12,039 bases of DNA from Thioploca sp. GTDB taxonomy: Bacteria; Pseudomonadota; Gammaproteobacteria; Beggiatoales; Beggiatoaceae. Made by a program: the position numbers and the translations under genes. Below are positions 1 to 7,019 of this stretch, piece after piece. The notes below the pieces were generated by a model. It searched no databases and was not told the origin of the DNA. It saw only the letters and a program-made list of their open reading frames with translations. The stretch is taken from contig DRQV01000188.1 in NCBI GenBank assembly GCA_011371325.1, positions 1 through 12,039 of the forward strand, read 5' to 3'. Within the stretch, counting starts at the first letter, position 1; each line of letters starts with the position of its first letter.

Positions 1-273
1 GCTATTTTATTTTGTATCAGCATAGCCGGAATCTTTCTTAATCGTAAAAATTTAATTGTAATATTGATGTGCATTGAGTTAATGTTGTTATCAGTTAATT
101 TAAATTTCGTTGCTTTTTCCTACTTTAATGCTGACATTGCTGGACAAGTTTTCGTATTTTTTGTACTAACAGTTGCAGCTGCTGAATCTGCAATTGGGTT
201 AGCAATTTTAATAGTATTGTTCCGTAATAAAGGTTCTATTAATGTTGAAGACCTGAATACTTTAAATGGATAG
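1..273 (+). CDS. nuoK: NADH-quinone oxidoreductase subunit K (partial, 5' end outside window)
   Basis: Membrane subunit K of respiratory complex I, part of the proton-pumping arm that couples NADH oxidation to quinone reduction. The frame is open from the first base and gives 90 residues. The family is about 100 residues long, so roughly the first 10 are missing. What remains covers the end of TM1, TM2 with the conserved Glu in the segment CIELMLLSVNLNFVAF, and TM3 with the hallmark VAAAESAIGLAILI, whose Glu lies in the proton path. The C-terminus NVEDLNTLNG is also typical. The apparent internal starts at 64 (TTG) and 67 (ATG) lie inside the conserved region and should be ignored. In most nuo operons nuoL follows directly. 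Here the next gene is a cyclophilin, so the operon looks interrupted or ends here. The identification is secure. Confidence 0.94.
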   Translation, partial: AILFCISIAGIFLNRKNLIVILMCIELMLLSVNLNFVAFSYFNADIAGQVFVFFVLTVAAAESAIGLAILIVLFRNKGSINVEDLNTLNG

Positions 274-308
274 TATTTTTTAAATAGATAGTTACAACTT
301 ATTATTAT

Positions 309-315
309 AAAGGAG
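309..315 (+). promoter_or_regulatory. Shine-Dalgarno site of the exported cyclophilin gene
   Basis: AAAGGAG lies 8 bases before the ATG at 324. It is one of the few clear ribosome binding sites in the window and fixes this start. I see no terminator-like hairpin between nuoK (stop at 273) and this site, so read-through from the nuo transcript is possible. Confidence 0.7.
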
Positions 316-323
316 TATTTTGA

Positions 324-926
324 ATGAAGTATTTTGCTAGTGCATTATTTTTATTATTATCATTTTCCGGGTATTGTAATGAAGGCCATAAACATGAAGT
401 GGCAGATAAGGCTGTAACAACATCTAAATCAGTGATAATGCAGACTAATCTTGGTAATATTGTGATTGAACTAAACTCTGCAAAAGCCCCGAAAACTGTT
501 GATAATTTTTTACATTATGTTGAAGAAGGATTTTATGATGGTACAATTTTCCACCGAGTTATTGGTAATTTTATGATTCAAGGTGGTGGATTTAATAAAC
601 AATATGAACAGAAAAAGTCTCATGATCCAATTCCTAATGAAGCTGACAATGGTCTGAAAAATACTCGTGGTACCATAGCAATGGCTCGCACTTCTGATCC
701 ACATTCTGCTACTGCTCAATTTTTTATTAACGTAGTAGATAACCAATTTCTTGATTTTACTGCTAAAAATAACCGTGGTTGGGGATATGCTGTTTTTGGT
801 AAAGTTACAGAAGGTATGGAAGTTGTAGATAAAATCAGACAGGTAAAAACTGGGCGTGGCGGTCCATTTCGAACTGATGTTCCAAAAACTCAAGTAGTTA
901 TTGAGAAAGTAACTGTTAAACCTTAA
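324..926 (+). CDS. ppiA: Exported cyclophilin-type peptidyl-prolyl cis-trans isomerase (PpiA-like)
   Basis: Catalyses cis-trans isomerisation of prolyl bonds, here probably in the periplasm. Residues 1 to about 19 form a signal peptide (MKY, then a Leu/Phe-rich core, then SGYC-NEG). The Tyr before Cys does not fit a lipobox, so ordinary secretion is more likely than lipidation. A short His-rich stretch (EGHKHE) follows. The cyclophilin domain spans about residues 37-198 and is complete: FHRVIGNFMIQGG with the catalytic Arg, NTRGTIAMARTSDPHSATAQ, QFFINV and WGYAVFGKV. The length of 200 residues fits E. coli PpiA, and the sequence reads closer to PpiA/PpiB than to eukaryotic cyclophilins. The gene sits 50 bp after nuoK on the same strand with its own good ribosome binding site. 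The family is certain; the symbol rests on the export signal and could be questioned. Confidence 0.93.
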   Translation: MKYFASALFLLLSFSGYCNEGHKHEVADKAVTTSKSVIMQTNLGNIVIELNSAKAPKTVDNFLHYVEEGFYDGTIFHRVIGNFMIQGGGFNKQYEQKKSHDPIPNEADNGLKNTRGTIAMARTSDPHSATAQFFINVVDNQFLDFTAKNNRGWGYAVFGKVTEGMEVVDKIRQVKTGRGGPFRTDVPKTQVVIEKVTVKP

Positions 927-986
927 TTATTCTAGGATTAATTCAATTACTGGGGGTATCTGAAAAGAACTAATAGCCGGTGATAT

Positions 987-1092
987 ATGCTTTAATCATA
1001 ATTGGATGGTTAAAATTTAGGGAATTTACAAGTCAATTGGATAAAATATTTGCTACTCGTACTAAAACATTTATCATCCAAGATTAAAGCAT
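987..1092. repeat. Imperfect inverted repeat in the spacer before the CDF transporter
   Basis: A perfect 11-bp inverted repeat, ATGCTTTAATC at 987-997 and GATTAAAGCAT at 1082-1092, is separated by 84 bases. Allowing a 4-base gap (ATAA), the arms extend inward by a further 7 matches (TTGGATG at 1002-1008 against CATCCAA at 1075-1081). This gives arms of about 20 bases. The 927-1155 spacer otherwise holds no convincing gene and only a weak A/T-rich dyad straight after the cyclophilin stop (925-943). It could be a small mobile-element-like hairpin or an RNA structure in the leader of the transporter mRNA. Confidence 0.45.
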
Positions 1093-1155
1093 TTGCATCT
1101 TACCACCCATATCTAAAGATAAACTCTCATAATAACAATCGAGAATTTTTTCAAT

Positions 1156-2364
1156 ATGCAAAGATCATTTATACGATCAAAACAAAAACGTTATATAGCT
1201 ATACGCAACGTTACAATATTATCTGTAATTGCAAATTTGTTATTAACCATTGTTAAAATAACTTTTGGAGTTATAGGTCATTCTCAAGCTTTAATTGCTG
1301 ATGGAATTCATTCTTTCTCAAATTTGGCCATTGATGCAATGGTTTTATTAGCTGCTAAATATAGCTTACTAGCACCAGATGCTAGACATCCTTATGGTCA
1401 CGGTCGTTATGAAACTTTAGTAACTTTAGCTGCTGGATTGTTATTGATAGTTATGGCTATTGGTTTATTTTCAGAAGCTTACGAACATCTAATTGGTCAC
1501 AAAGCATCTTCAGAACCTACTAGTATTATCTTAATCATTGCTTTTACTGCAATTATAATAAAAGAAGCTATCTATCATTACACAATTTATGTTGCTAATA
1601 AAGTAAATTCTCCAATGTTAATAGCTAATGCTTGGCATCATCGCAGTGATGCACTTTCATCTAGTTTAGTATTTATAAGTGTATTAGGTAGCATGGCTGG
1701 TTATTTATGGTTGGATGCGGTTGCTACTATTATAATTGCTATAATGATTGCTTATATTGGTTTTGAGGAATGTTTACCAGCGATTAATAAGCTAATAGAT
1801 AGCAGTATTAAAAAGGAAAAATTACTTGAAATTAAAAAAATTGTTGAATCTGTAGATGGAGTTCATTCAATGTATCAATTACGCACTCGTAAAATGGGGA
1901 TTAATATTTTAATTGATATGCACATTATAGTTGCACCACGTATTAGTATATCGGAAGGCCATAGAATATCTGAAATAGTGCGTACTAATTTATTGGACGA
2001 AATAGAGGAAGTTATTGATGTTTTAGTTCATGTCAAACCCAAACATGCCAATACTAGTTTGAATTTACCTCAACGTAGTGAAATCATTCCAAACTTACAA
2101 AGACAACCAATTGATAATATTGATAAAATAGAAAATGTCACTTTGCATTATTTAGAAAATAAATTATCGTTAGATGTTGATTTACCATTAAATATTATTC
2201 AAAATAACAATCAAGCTCAACTTTTATCACAACAATTTGCCAAATTTATAGCTAACGAACCTAAAATTCAAGCTATTAATATTTACTATCATGGCACTAA
2301 TTATAATTCTCCCCAAATTTTTCAAATTGAAGAGTTACGCAATTTTATTCAAATTAAAGACTGA
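1156..2364 (+). CDS. Cation diffusion facilitator (CDF) family metal transporter with extended C-terminus
   Basis: Inner-membrane antiporter of the CDF family, which usually exports divalent cations (Zn, Fe, Mn, Co) from the cytoplasm in exchange for protons. Transmembrane helices fill about residues 18-215. TM2 carries LIADGIHSFSNLAID and the TM2-TM3 loop has the family signature PDARHPYGHGRYETL. TM5 has AWHHRSDALSSS, with the metal-ligand pair His161/Asp165. In TM2, His52 is present but the expected Asp four residues later is Asn56. A cytoplasmic dimerisation domain spans about residues 215-296. About 100 further residues follow, and residues 322-378 look like a second, degenerate copy of that domain (VTLHYLENKLSLDVDLPL). 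The total of 402 residues exceeds the usual ~300. The start at 1156 has only a weak GAGA upstream. The metal cannot be told from sequence. Confidence 0.92.
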   Translation: MQRSFIRSKQKRYIAIRNVTILSVIANLLLTIVKITFGVIGHSQALIADGIHSFSNLAIDAMVLLAAKYSLLAPDARHPYGHGRYETLVTLAAGLLLIVMAIGLFSEAYEHLIGHKASSEPTSIILIIAFTAIIIKEAIYHYTIYVANKVNSPMLIANAWHHRSDALSSSLVFISVLGSMAGYLWLDAVATIIIAIMIAYIGFEECLPAINKLIDSSIKKEKLLEIKKIVESVDGVHSMYQLRTRKMGINILIDMHIIVAPRISISEGHRISEIVRTNLLDEIEEVIDVLVHVKPKHANTSLNLPQRSEIIPNLQRQPIDNIDKIENVTLHYLENKLSLDVDLPLNIIQNNNQAQLLSQQFAKFIANEPKIQAINIYYHGTNYNSPQIFQIEELRNFIQIKD

Positions 2365-2368
2365 TTTA

Positions 2369-2396
2369 CCATTCCCAAACAAGTTTGGGTAAATGG
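2369..2396. terminator. Bidirectional hairpin between convergent genes
   Basis: The core stem CCCAAA/TTTGGG (2374-2379 and 2384-2389) closes on a CAAG loop. With small bulges on the right side, the stem extends outward through CCATT (2369-2373) and AA/TGG. It lies just after the stop of the CDF gene (+) and 12 bases beyond the stop of the minus-strand PPIase gene, where a shared terminator is expected. Neither side has a long T run, so strength is uncertain. Confidence 0.5.
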
Positions 2397-2407
2397 CATT
2401 AATTATT

Positions 2408-3421
2408 TTATAACCGATGAAAAATATAAATTCCCATTGGCGAATCTAATGGTTCACTTACTTGACCAGGTTTTAACCGAAAAATTACTTTCATTGGTGC
2501 TGGAGTGCTTGGATCATCTTTTACATTTTTAGTTAAAACATCACGATCCATATCTGAATACTGTTTGATCAACTCATTAAAAACTACTCCTTTAGAACGA
2601 GCATAACGAACCAATTTTTTCGCAAAATCTAAAGCAGTTTCATGATCATAATAAAATATTTTTCCTGGTACTGAAACTCGCATTTCATTATGACCAATGA
2701 CAATAAACTCAAAATCACCAGGAGATACAAATGGTTGTTCAGGAGTAGGGACTTTGGAATTGTCTAATTGCCCTAAATCTTTAGGTAACACTTTTTCAGC
2801 AGCTTTTTTAAAAGCATCTTGATTAAGTTTGGCTAATTTATGTGCTTGTTTGGCATCAAATCTTTTTGCTTCTTCACCAACTCGAGAAATGATAATCTTT
2901 TCTAATTTATCTTTTGGTTTAATTTTTGATAATATCTCTAAACCATCAACAACTTCTCCAAAAATACTATGGTATTTATCTAGCCATTGTGCTGGTTTAC
3001 TAGTAATAATAAATTGACTACCATTAGTATTTGGTCCTCTGGTAGCCATGGAAAGTATACCAGCTTTAGAATGGCTCAAGTCAGGGTGAAACTCATCAGC
3101 AAATACAAAACCAGGGCCTCCAGTACCAGTACCAGTAGGATCACCAGTTTGTACCATGAAATCTCTAGTATTGTGGAAAATTAAATTTCGATACAATGGT
3201 TTGGTTATTTGCTGCTTAGTTTTAGGGTCTTCCCAAGCTATTGTGCCTTCAGATAAACCAATGAAGTTCATTACTGTCATAGGTGCTTGTTGGTAAAATA
3301 ATTTAGCTGTAATAACACCCTTATTAGTATAAATTTTAGCAAATATTCCTGATTGTATACTATTAGCTGATAACGGAGTTATGATAAAAAATAATGAAAT
3401 TAATAAAGATCGTATTAACAT
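2408..3421 (-). CDS. Exported two-domain peptidyl-prolyl isomerase: cyclophilin plus parvulin-like
   Basis: A 337-residue secreted protein with two different prolyl-isomerase folds. Residues 1-19 are a signal peptide with an LSA-NS cleavage site. The cyclophilin domain covers about 26-182: MVQTGDPTGTGTGGPGF, ADEFHPDLSH, GPNTNGSQFIIT, WLDKYHSIFGEVVDG. Its active-site segment reads FHNTRDFMVQ, so the canonical FHR arginine position is Asn84, with Arg86 two residues on and the loop one residue shorter. A Lys/Ala-rich helical linker (about 183-235) leads to a C-terminal segment (about 236-337) with parvulin traits: AKKLVRYARSKGVVFNELIK, QYSDMD, FRLKPGQVSEPLDSPMGIYI. The parvulin domain is weaker than the cyclophilin call, and its GG.L.W strand is not obvious. 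Likely role: periplasmic folding catalyst or chaperone. It has a GGA 6 bases before its ATG. It converges with the CDF gene and diverges from the NusG-II gene. Confidence 0.88.
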   Translation of the reverse strand: MLIRSLLISLFFIITPLSANSIQSGIFAKIYTNKGVITAKLFYQQAPMTVMNFIGLSEGTIAWEDPKTKQQITKPLYRNLIFHNTRDFMVQTGDPTGTGTGGPGFVFADEFHPDLSHSKAGILSMATRGPNTNGSQFIITSKPAQWLDKYHSIFGEVVDGLEILSKIKPKDKLEKIIISRVGEEAKRFDAKQAHKLAKLNQDAFKKAAEKVLPKDLGQLDNSKVPTPEQPFVSPGDFEFIVIGHNEMRVSVPGKIFYYDHETALDFAKKLVRYARSKGVVFNELIKQYSDMDRDVLTKNVKDDPSTPAPMKVIFRLKPGQVSEPLDSPMGIYIFHRL

Positions 3422-3462
3422 AGTTTTCCAATAATTATAAATAAGGAGTTTTGAATATAAGG

Positions 3463-3490
3463 TTGAAATTATTGAATATCAATTGATAAC
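3463..3490 (+). promoter_or_regulatory. Candidate sigma-70 promoter of the NusG-II / HEAT unit
   Basis: TTGAAA at 3463-3468 and GATAAC at 3485-3490 are 16 bases apart and lie 48 bases before the ATG at 3539. The position in the 117-bp divergent spacer is right. The -10 matches only 4 of 6, and the spacer is so AT-rich that other placements are possible. Confidence 0.3.
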
Positions 3491-3538
3491 TATGTAAAAT
3501 TATTGATTAACTGAATAATTCCTGCAAATTTATAAATT

Positions 3539-3931
3539 ATGTTTGATAAAGAAGCGATAAAATATGTTTTCAATTCTTTAACTATTGCTGATCGTTTTAT
3601 TATTAGTTTAGCAGTAATTTTTACAATATGGTTATATACTTATTATTGGGGTGGAAAAACCTTGGATTATGCTGTAATTTTATCAGCAAATCAAGTAACA
3701 CAAACTATAGACTTGCATCGATCTCAGCAAATAATAATCCAAGGTTCTATCGGTGAAAGTAAAATAGAAGTAATGAATGGAAAAATTCGTTTTATAAAAT
3801 CACCGTGTAAACAGCAATATTGTGTTCATGCTGGCTGGTTAACTAACAATAAAAGTTTTATAACTTGTTTACCTAATCGAGTAAGTATTGAATTACCTCA
3901 CGCAAATAAATTTGATTCTATATCTTATTGA
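3539..3931 (+). CDS. Membrane-anchored NusG domain II protein
   Basis: A 130-residue protein of the stand-alone NusG domain II type (an insert domain first seen in NusG of some bacteria; not the NusG core). After about 18 polar residues there is one membrane helix (about 19-37, FIISLAVIFTIWLYTYYW). A beta-rich domain follows: a strand-rich stretch (VILSANQVTQTIDL), IIIQGSIGESKIEVMNGKIRF and then the diagnostic SPCKQQYCVHAGW with a later TCLPNRVSIEL. Cys90, Cys95 and Cys110 are the conserved cysteines; they could form a disulfide or bind metal outside the membrane. The biochemical function of such proteins is not known; in other genomes they occur near membrane redox genes. The start lacks a clear ribosome binding site. 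The next gene begins 38 bases downstream on the same strand, so the two are probably one unit. Confidence 0.85.
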   Translation: MFDKEAIKYVFNSLTIADRFIISLAVIFTIWLYTYYWGGKTLDYAVILSANQVTQTIDLHRSQQIIIQGSIGESKIEVMNGKIRFIKSPCKQQYCVHAGWLTNNKSFITCLPNRVSIELPHANKFDSISY

Positions 3932-3969
3932 TTAAAGGTAGTAAATTCTAACCAAGATTATAGTTGAAT

Positions 3970-6096
3970 ATGAACAAACAAGTAATAGAAGCATTATGCA
4001 ATTTAATAACTACTGGCGATGAAGTAGATCGATGTTATTCAGCCCAAGCTTTAGGCAAACTAAAAGATAAACAGGCTGTACCAATTCTTATTCAATGTTT
4101 ACGTGATGAAGATGTAGATGTTGTGATAGATTCTATAATTGCTTTAGGGAATATTGGAGATCCAACCGCTATTCCGTCTCTATTAGAATCATTAAATAAC
4201 GATCCAGATGGTGAAGTTAAAACTTCTGTAGTTAAGGCATTAGCTAATATTAACAGTTCAGAAACAATTGCACCTTTACTTAAAATCGCTCAAACTAATC
4301 CGGATGATATTATTTGGGATGAAAGTAATGATTGGAATGCTTGGTGGGATATGCAGCTTATAGCGGTAAAAGCATTGGGAACTAAAAAAGTTACGGCAGC
4401 AGTACCAATATTAGTAAATATTTTAGCTGATGAAGAAGCTCAAGATATTGAAAGTGAACTACTTACTGCACTTGCCCAGATAGGTGGCAATGGGGAGGAA
4501 ATTTTAATTAAACGATTGACAACAGGAACTATTAAAACCCGACGTAGAGCTGCCATAGCTTTAAGTTTATCACATTCTAAATCTGCTCGAAAAGCTCTTG
4601 CTTTAGCATTGTCAGATAAAAATGTTGAAGTTCGGATAGCTGCTATTAAATCGCTTGGTAAACAAGATGCAAAAATGTATTTTGATATTATATTGCGTTT
4701 TTTACAAGATCCAGAACCAGAAATGCGACAAACAGTTATTGAAATTTTGACTTCACTAGCAACTCCTGAGCAATTATCCAATTTACTTTTTGACCCCAGT
4801 CCTAAAGTAAGGATTGCAGTATTAAAAGCTTTATATAATGTTGACATAATTCCTAAACAGGTTTTAACTCAAATAAAACTTTGTCTTAATGAACCAAATA
4901 GTAATATAGTCGCAACTGCAGCTTTATTGTTAGCTAATTCAAAGGAACAAAGTATTTTAATTACCCTATTACAAATTTTATCTGATATTAGACGTGATGC
5001 AACGTTGCGTAGTAAAGTAGCTACTGCTCTTGGAATGCTTGGTAATTTAGAAGCCATCAATATTCTAACTTGGGCAATTGAGGATAAAGAACAAATAGTT
5101 CGATTAGCTGCTTTGAATGCTCTAATGCAGTTGGCTAGTTTAGATTTAGAAAATCCAACTAAAATGCTAAATCCGTTAGAAATAATAATTAATACTTTAA
5201 AAACTATTGATCAAATAGATAATTCTGAATCAGAAGCTCAAACACCAGAAAATGTAGAAGATTTATTAGAAAATATTCCAGATACTCCACCACAATCTAC
5301 TTTGGAAGCTATCACTAATAATAAAAAAATTATTGTTGATGAAGATAGTGCTATATTACTCCAAACTTCTGAATTAAAAGATGTTCAAGAATACATTAAT
5401 ATAGCTCAAAAAAATATTCAATTGGGAGAACGATTATTCACTAAAAAACAATTAAATATTACCACAGATATACGTCATTTAAGTGCTAATATTTTGGGAA
5501 ATAGTGATAAATCGGAAGCAGTTATAGCATTAATCACAGTTTTAAATGATGCTGATTTAGAATTACGATTGATTGCTATTACTGCTTTAGGGCATATTGC
5601 TAAACGATCTCCAGAAATTGAAGAATTAGCTGATTCTGTTGTGAATTTAAAGGAAAATTTAACTATTGAAGATAGCAACATTCGTTTAGCTTGTGTGAGA
5701 ACTTTAGGTTATTTAGGCAATCAAAATGAAGTATTATTTAATTACTTACAAGATGAAGTGGCTAGTGTGCGAGTTCAAACTATTCAGTCACTGATGCTTA
5801 CTAATATTGCTGATAAAGATATTTCTAAGTTTGTTGAGTTATTACAAGATAACGACATAAATGTGCGTAAGAGTGCTGCTGAAGCCCTTGCGAAATTAAA
5901 ATATATAGATGCTTTGGATGCAATTATTAATTCTGCATTTACTACTGATGGAGCTATTGCTCGTGATATAGGTAAAAGTTTACACTCTTTGGATATTGAA
6001 CGTAGTAATGCTAAATTATTACAGAAATTGATAGAAGTTCCAAATAGTAGTTACAGACGATTTATAATTGAAATGCTTGAAGAGGTTAATATTTAA
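3970..6096 (+). CDS. HEAT-repeat protein (two repeat blocks with acidic linker)
   Basis: A 708-residue alpha-solenoid of HEAT / PBS-lyase-like repeats, a scaffold for protein-protein contacts. Repeat units are plain throughout: AQALGKLKDKQAVPILIQCL, IIALGNIGDPTAIPSLLESL, IALSLSHSKSARKAL and, near the end, SAAEALAKLKYIDALDAI. The first block covers about residues 1-410 and the second about 485-708. Between them is an acidic, Pro/Thr-containing linker (about 415-470) with no HEAT pattern. Within the first block, residues about 115-130 form a tryptophan cluster (WDESNDWNAWWDM). No signal peptide or membrane helix is visible, so it is presumably cytoplasmic. I chose ATG at 3970; an in-frame TTG lies two codons upstream and neither has a convincing ribosome binding site. 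It follows the NusG-II gene by 38 bases. The specific partner is unknown; a phycobilin-lyase role is unlikely in this context. Confidence 0.88.
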   Translation: MNKQVIEALCNLITTGDEVDRCYSAQALGKLKDKQAVPILIQCLRDEDVDVVIDSIIALGNIGDPTAIPSLLESLNNDPDGEVKTSVVKALANINSSETIAPLLKIAQTNPDDIIWDESNDWNAWWDMQLIAVKALGTKKVTAAVPILVNILADEEAQDIESELLTALAQIGGNGEEILIKRLTTGTIKTRRRAAIALSLSHSKSARKALALALSDKNVEVRIAAIKSLGKQDAKMYFDIILRFLQDPEPEMRQTVIEILTSLATPEQLSNLLFDPSPKVRIAVLKALYNVDIIPKQVLTQIKLCLNEPNSNIVATAALLLANSKEQSILITLLQILSDIRRDATLRSKVATALGMLGNLEAINILTWAIEDKEQIVRLAALNALMQLASLDLENPTKMLNPLEIIINTLKTIDQIDNSESEAQTPENVEDLLENIPDTPPQSTLEAITNNKKIIVDEDSAILLQTSELKDVQEYINIAQKNIQLGERLFTKKQLNITTDIRHLSANILGNSDKSEAVIALITVLNDADLELRLIAITALGHIAKRSPEIEELADSVVNLKENLTIEDSNIRLACVRTLGYLGNQNEVLFNYLQDEVASVRVQTIQSLMLTNIADKDISKFVELLQDNDINVRKSAAEALAKLKYIDALDAIINSAFTTDGAIARDIGKSLHSLDIERSNAKLLQKLIEVPNSSYRRFIIEMLEEVNI

Positions 6097-6097
6097 C

Positions 6098-6128
6098 ATT
6101 AGTTTTTAATATATCAAAAAATACTAAT
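6098..6128 (+). terminator. A/T-rich hairpin after the HEAT-repeat gene
   Basis: ATTAGT plus a T run (from 6098) pairs with an A run plus ACTAAT (ending at 6128) with one bulged base and an AT-rich loop. T-rich sequence (TTATTT) follows. It begins two bases after the TAA stop, which is a good place for a terminator. The rest of the 6129-6314 spacer between convergent genes holds no gene I can support. It contains a TATAAT-like box at 6266 with nothing downstream to drive. Confidence 0.5.
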
Positions 6129-6314
6129 TTATTTAATAGATTATATCTGAATTTACTATCTTAAGACTTACGCAATGCAAATTAGGACAAAATTCATGGG
6201 AACTATAGCATTTCATATATCTTAATATAGAGATTTTCTTTAGATATTATGTTAAAATGACTAGGTATAATTTTTAAAATATGGTATTGATTAGAATTTT
6301 GGCGAGATATAATT

Positions 6315-6983
6315 TTAGATAAACAAATGTTCAATATCCCCTAAATGTCTTTCTAATGAGAGTGATAACATTGAAGAAATAGTAAATAAAGTAGCTAATA
6401 CGTTTAGATTAGAATCAGCTTCACAAGCAGCTCTAATACGTTCTAAAAAATGACGATTTAAAGTTTGGATCTCTTTAAAATGTTCTTTTAAACCAGTAAA
6501 TTCTATATCAAACTCACCAGTTTTTTTATGTACATAATATTGATGTAATAAATAGGAAGATGCTACTCGAAATACAGTTTCATCAAGTGAAGCAAATGGT
6601 AAATGATAATACGCCATGCCTCGGAATGGAAACATGATTGGACAATTACTAGTAGCCATTACAAAACCAATTAAAGCTCGTAAACCAGTTTGAGTATCAG
6701 TATGCTTAAAATATTCTCTTTCTGGAGTTAAAACCCGAATATCGGCTTCTTTACAAGATAGAATTTCGGTAAATCCCATTAATATTTCATGAGCATCAAT
6801 AGCTATAGGACAATATGAACATTCATCAAGCTTTAAAGGACAATGAGGGCATTGATGAAAGTCTAGTTTAGTCCATTTAGGATAGTAAGATTGTTCTAAA
6901 ACATGTTCTCGTGATCTCTCAAACTCTATTCTATAATTTAAACCTTTGCCGTCGTCCATGGTAAAGGTATATTCTATAAACAT
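6315..6983 (-). CDS. Conserved-looking protein with paired CxxC motifs, function unknown
   Basis: I do not firmly recognise this 222-residue protein; it may belong to the DUF6901 group, which is a weak recollection. The N-terminus is a short beta-rich stretch (YTFTMDDGKGLNYRIEFE). A WTKLD segment and two spaced cysteine pairs follow: QCPHCPL with Cys45/Cys48 and CSYCPIAI with Cys55/Cys58. The Cys-Pro repeats suggest a zinc knuckle or other metal site. The C-terminal two thirds look helical and acidic and include SCKEADIRVLTPEREY and PIMFPFRGMAYYHLPF. No signal peptide or membrane helix is present. A weak GGA lies 9 bases before the ATG at 6983; Met9 is an alternative start. It has its own likely promoter 29 bases upstream and lies 43 bases beyond the tRNA-Leu gene on the same strand, so read-through from the tRNA is also possible. 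Confidence 0.8.
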   Translation of the reverse strand: MFIEYTFTMDDGKGLNYRIEFERSREHVLEQSYYPKWTKLDFHQCPHCPLKLDECSYCPIAIDAHEILMGFTEILSCKEADIRVLTPEREYFKHTDTQTGLRALIGFVMATSNCPIMFPFRGMAYYHLPFASLDETVFRVASSYLLHQYYVHKKTGEFDIEFTGLKEHFKEIQTLNRHFLERIRAACEADSNLNVLATLFTISSMLSLSLERHLGDIEHLFI

Positions 6984-6995
6984 AATGAGAAATCC

Positions 6996-7019
6996 GTTAT
7001 AACTAGGGATGATTATAAC
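6996..7019. promoter_or_regulatory. Operator-like inverted repeat over the promoter of the CxxC gene
   Basis: GTTATAA (6996-7002) and TTATAAC (7013-7019) form a perfect 7-bp inverted repeat with a 10-base spacer. The right arm overlaps the -10 box of the minus-strand gene starting at 6983, and the left arm falls in its short leader. Seventeen bases between arm starts is in the range of dimeric regulator sites. The binding protein is unknown. The AT-rich setting makes short repeats less surprising than they look. Confidence 0.4.

Noticed and set aside
510..893. 127-codon minus-strand open frame
   Set aside because: It lies wholly opposite the exported cyclophilin, whose family motifs are unmistakable; the antisense product has no recognisable features.
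1050..1256. 68-codon plus-strand frame before and into the CDF gene
   Set aside because: It overlaps the conserved start of the transporter in another frame and has no ribosome binding site.
3443..3486. AAGGAG followed by a TTG and 11 codons, like a leader peptide
   Set aside because: It lies upstream of or across the candidate promoter, uses a rare start and shows no amino-acid bias suggestive of attenuation.
4440..4847. 135-codon minus-strand frame inside the HEAT gene
   Set aside because: A shadow of the repetitive HEAT coding sequence; it shows no family motif.
6162..6176. GACTTACGCA motif that resembles ends of some insertion sequences
   Set aside because: No matching inverted end, target duplication or transposase is present in the spacer.
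6266..6271. TATAAT box on the plus strand
   Set aside because: Nothing downstream on that strand; the next gene is on the minus strand and the spacer is simply AT-rich.
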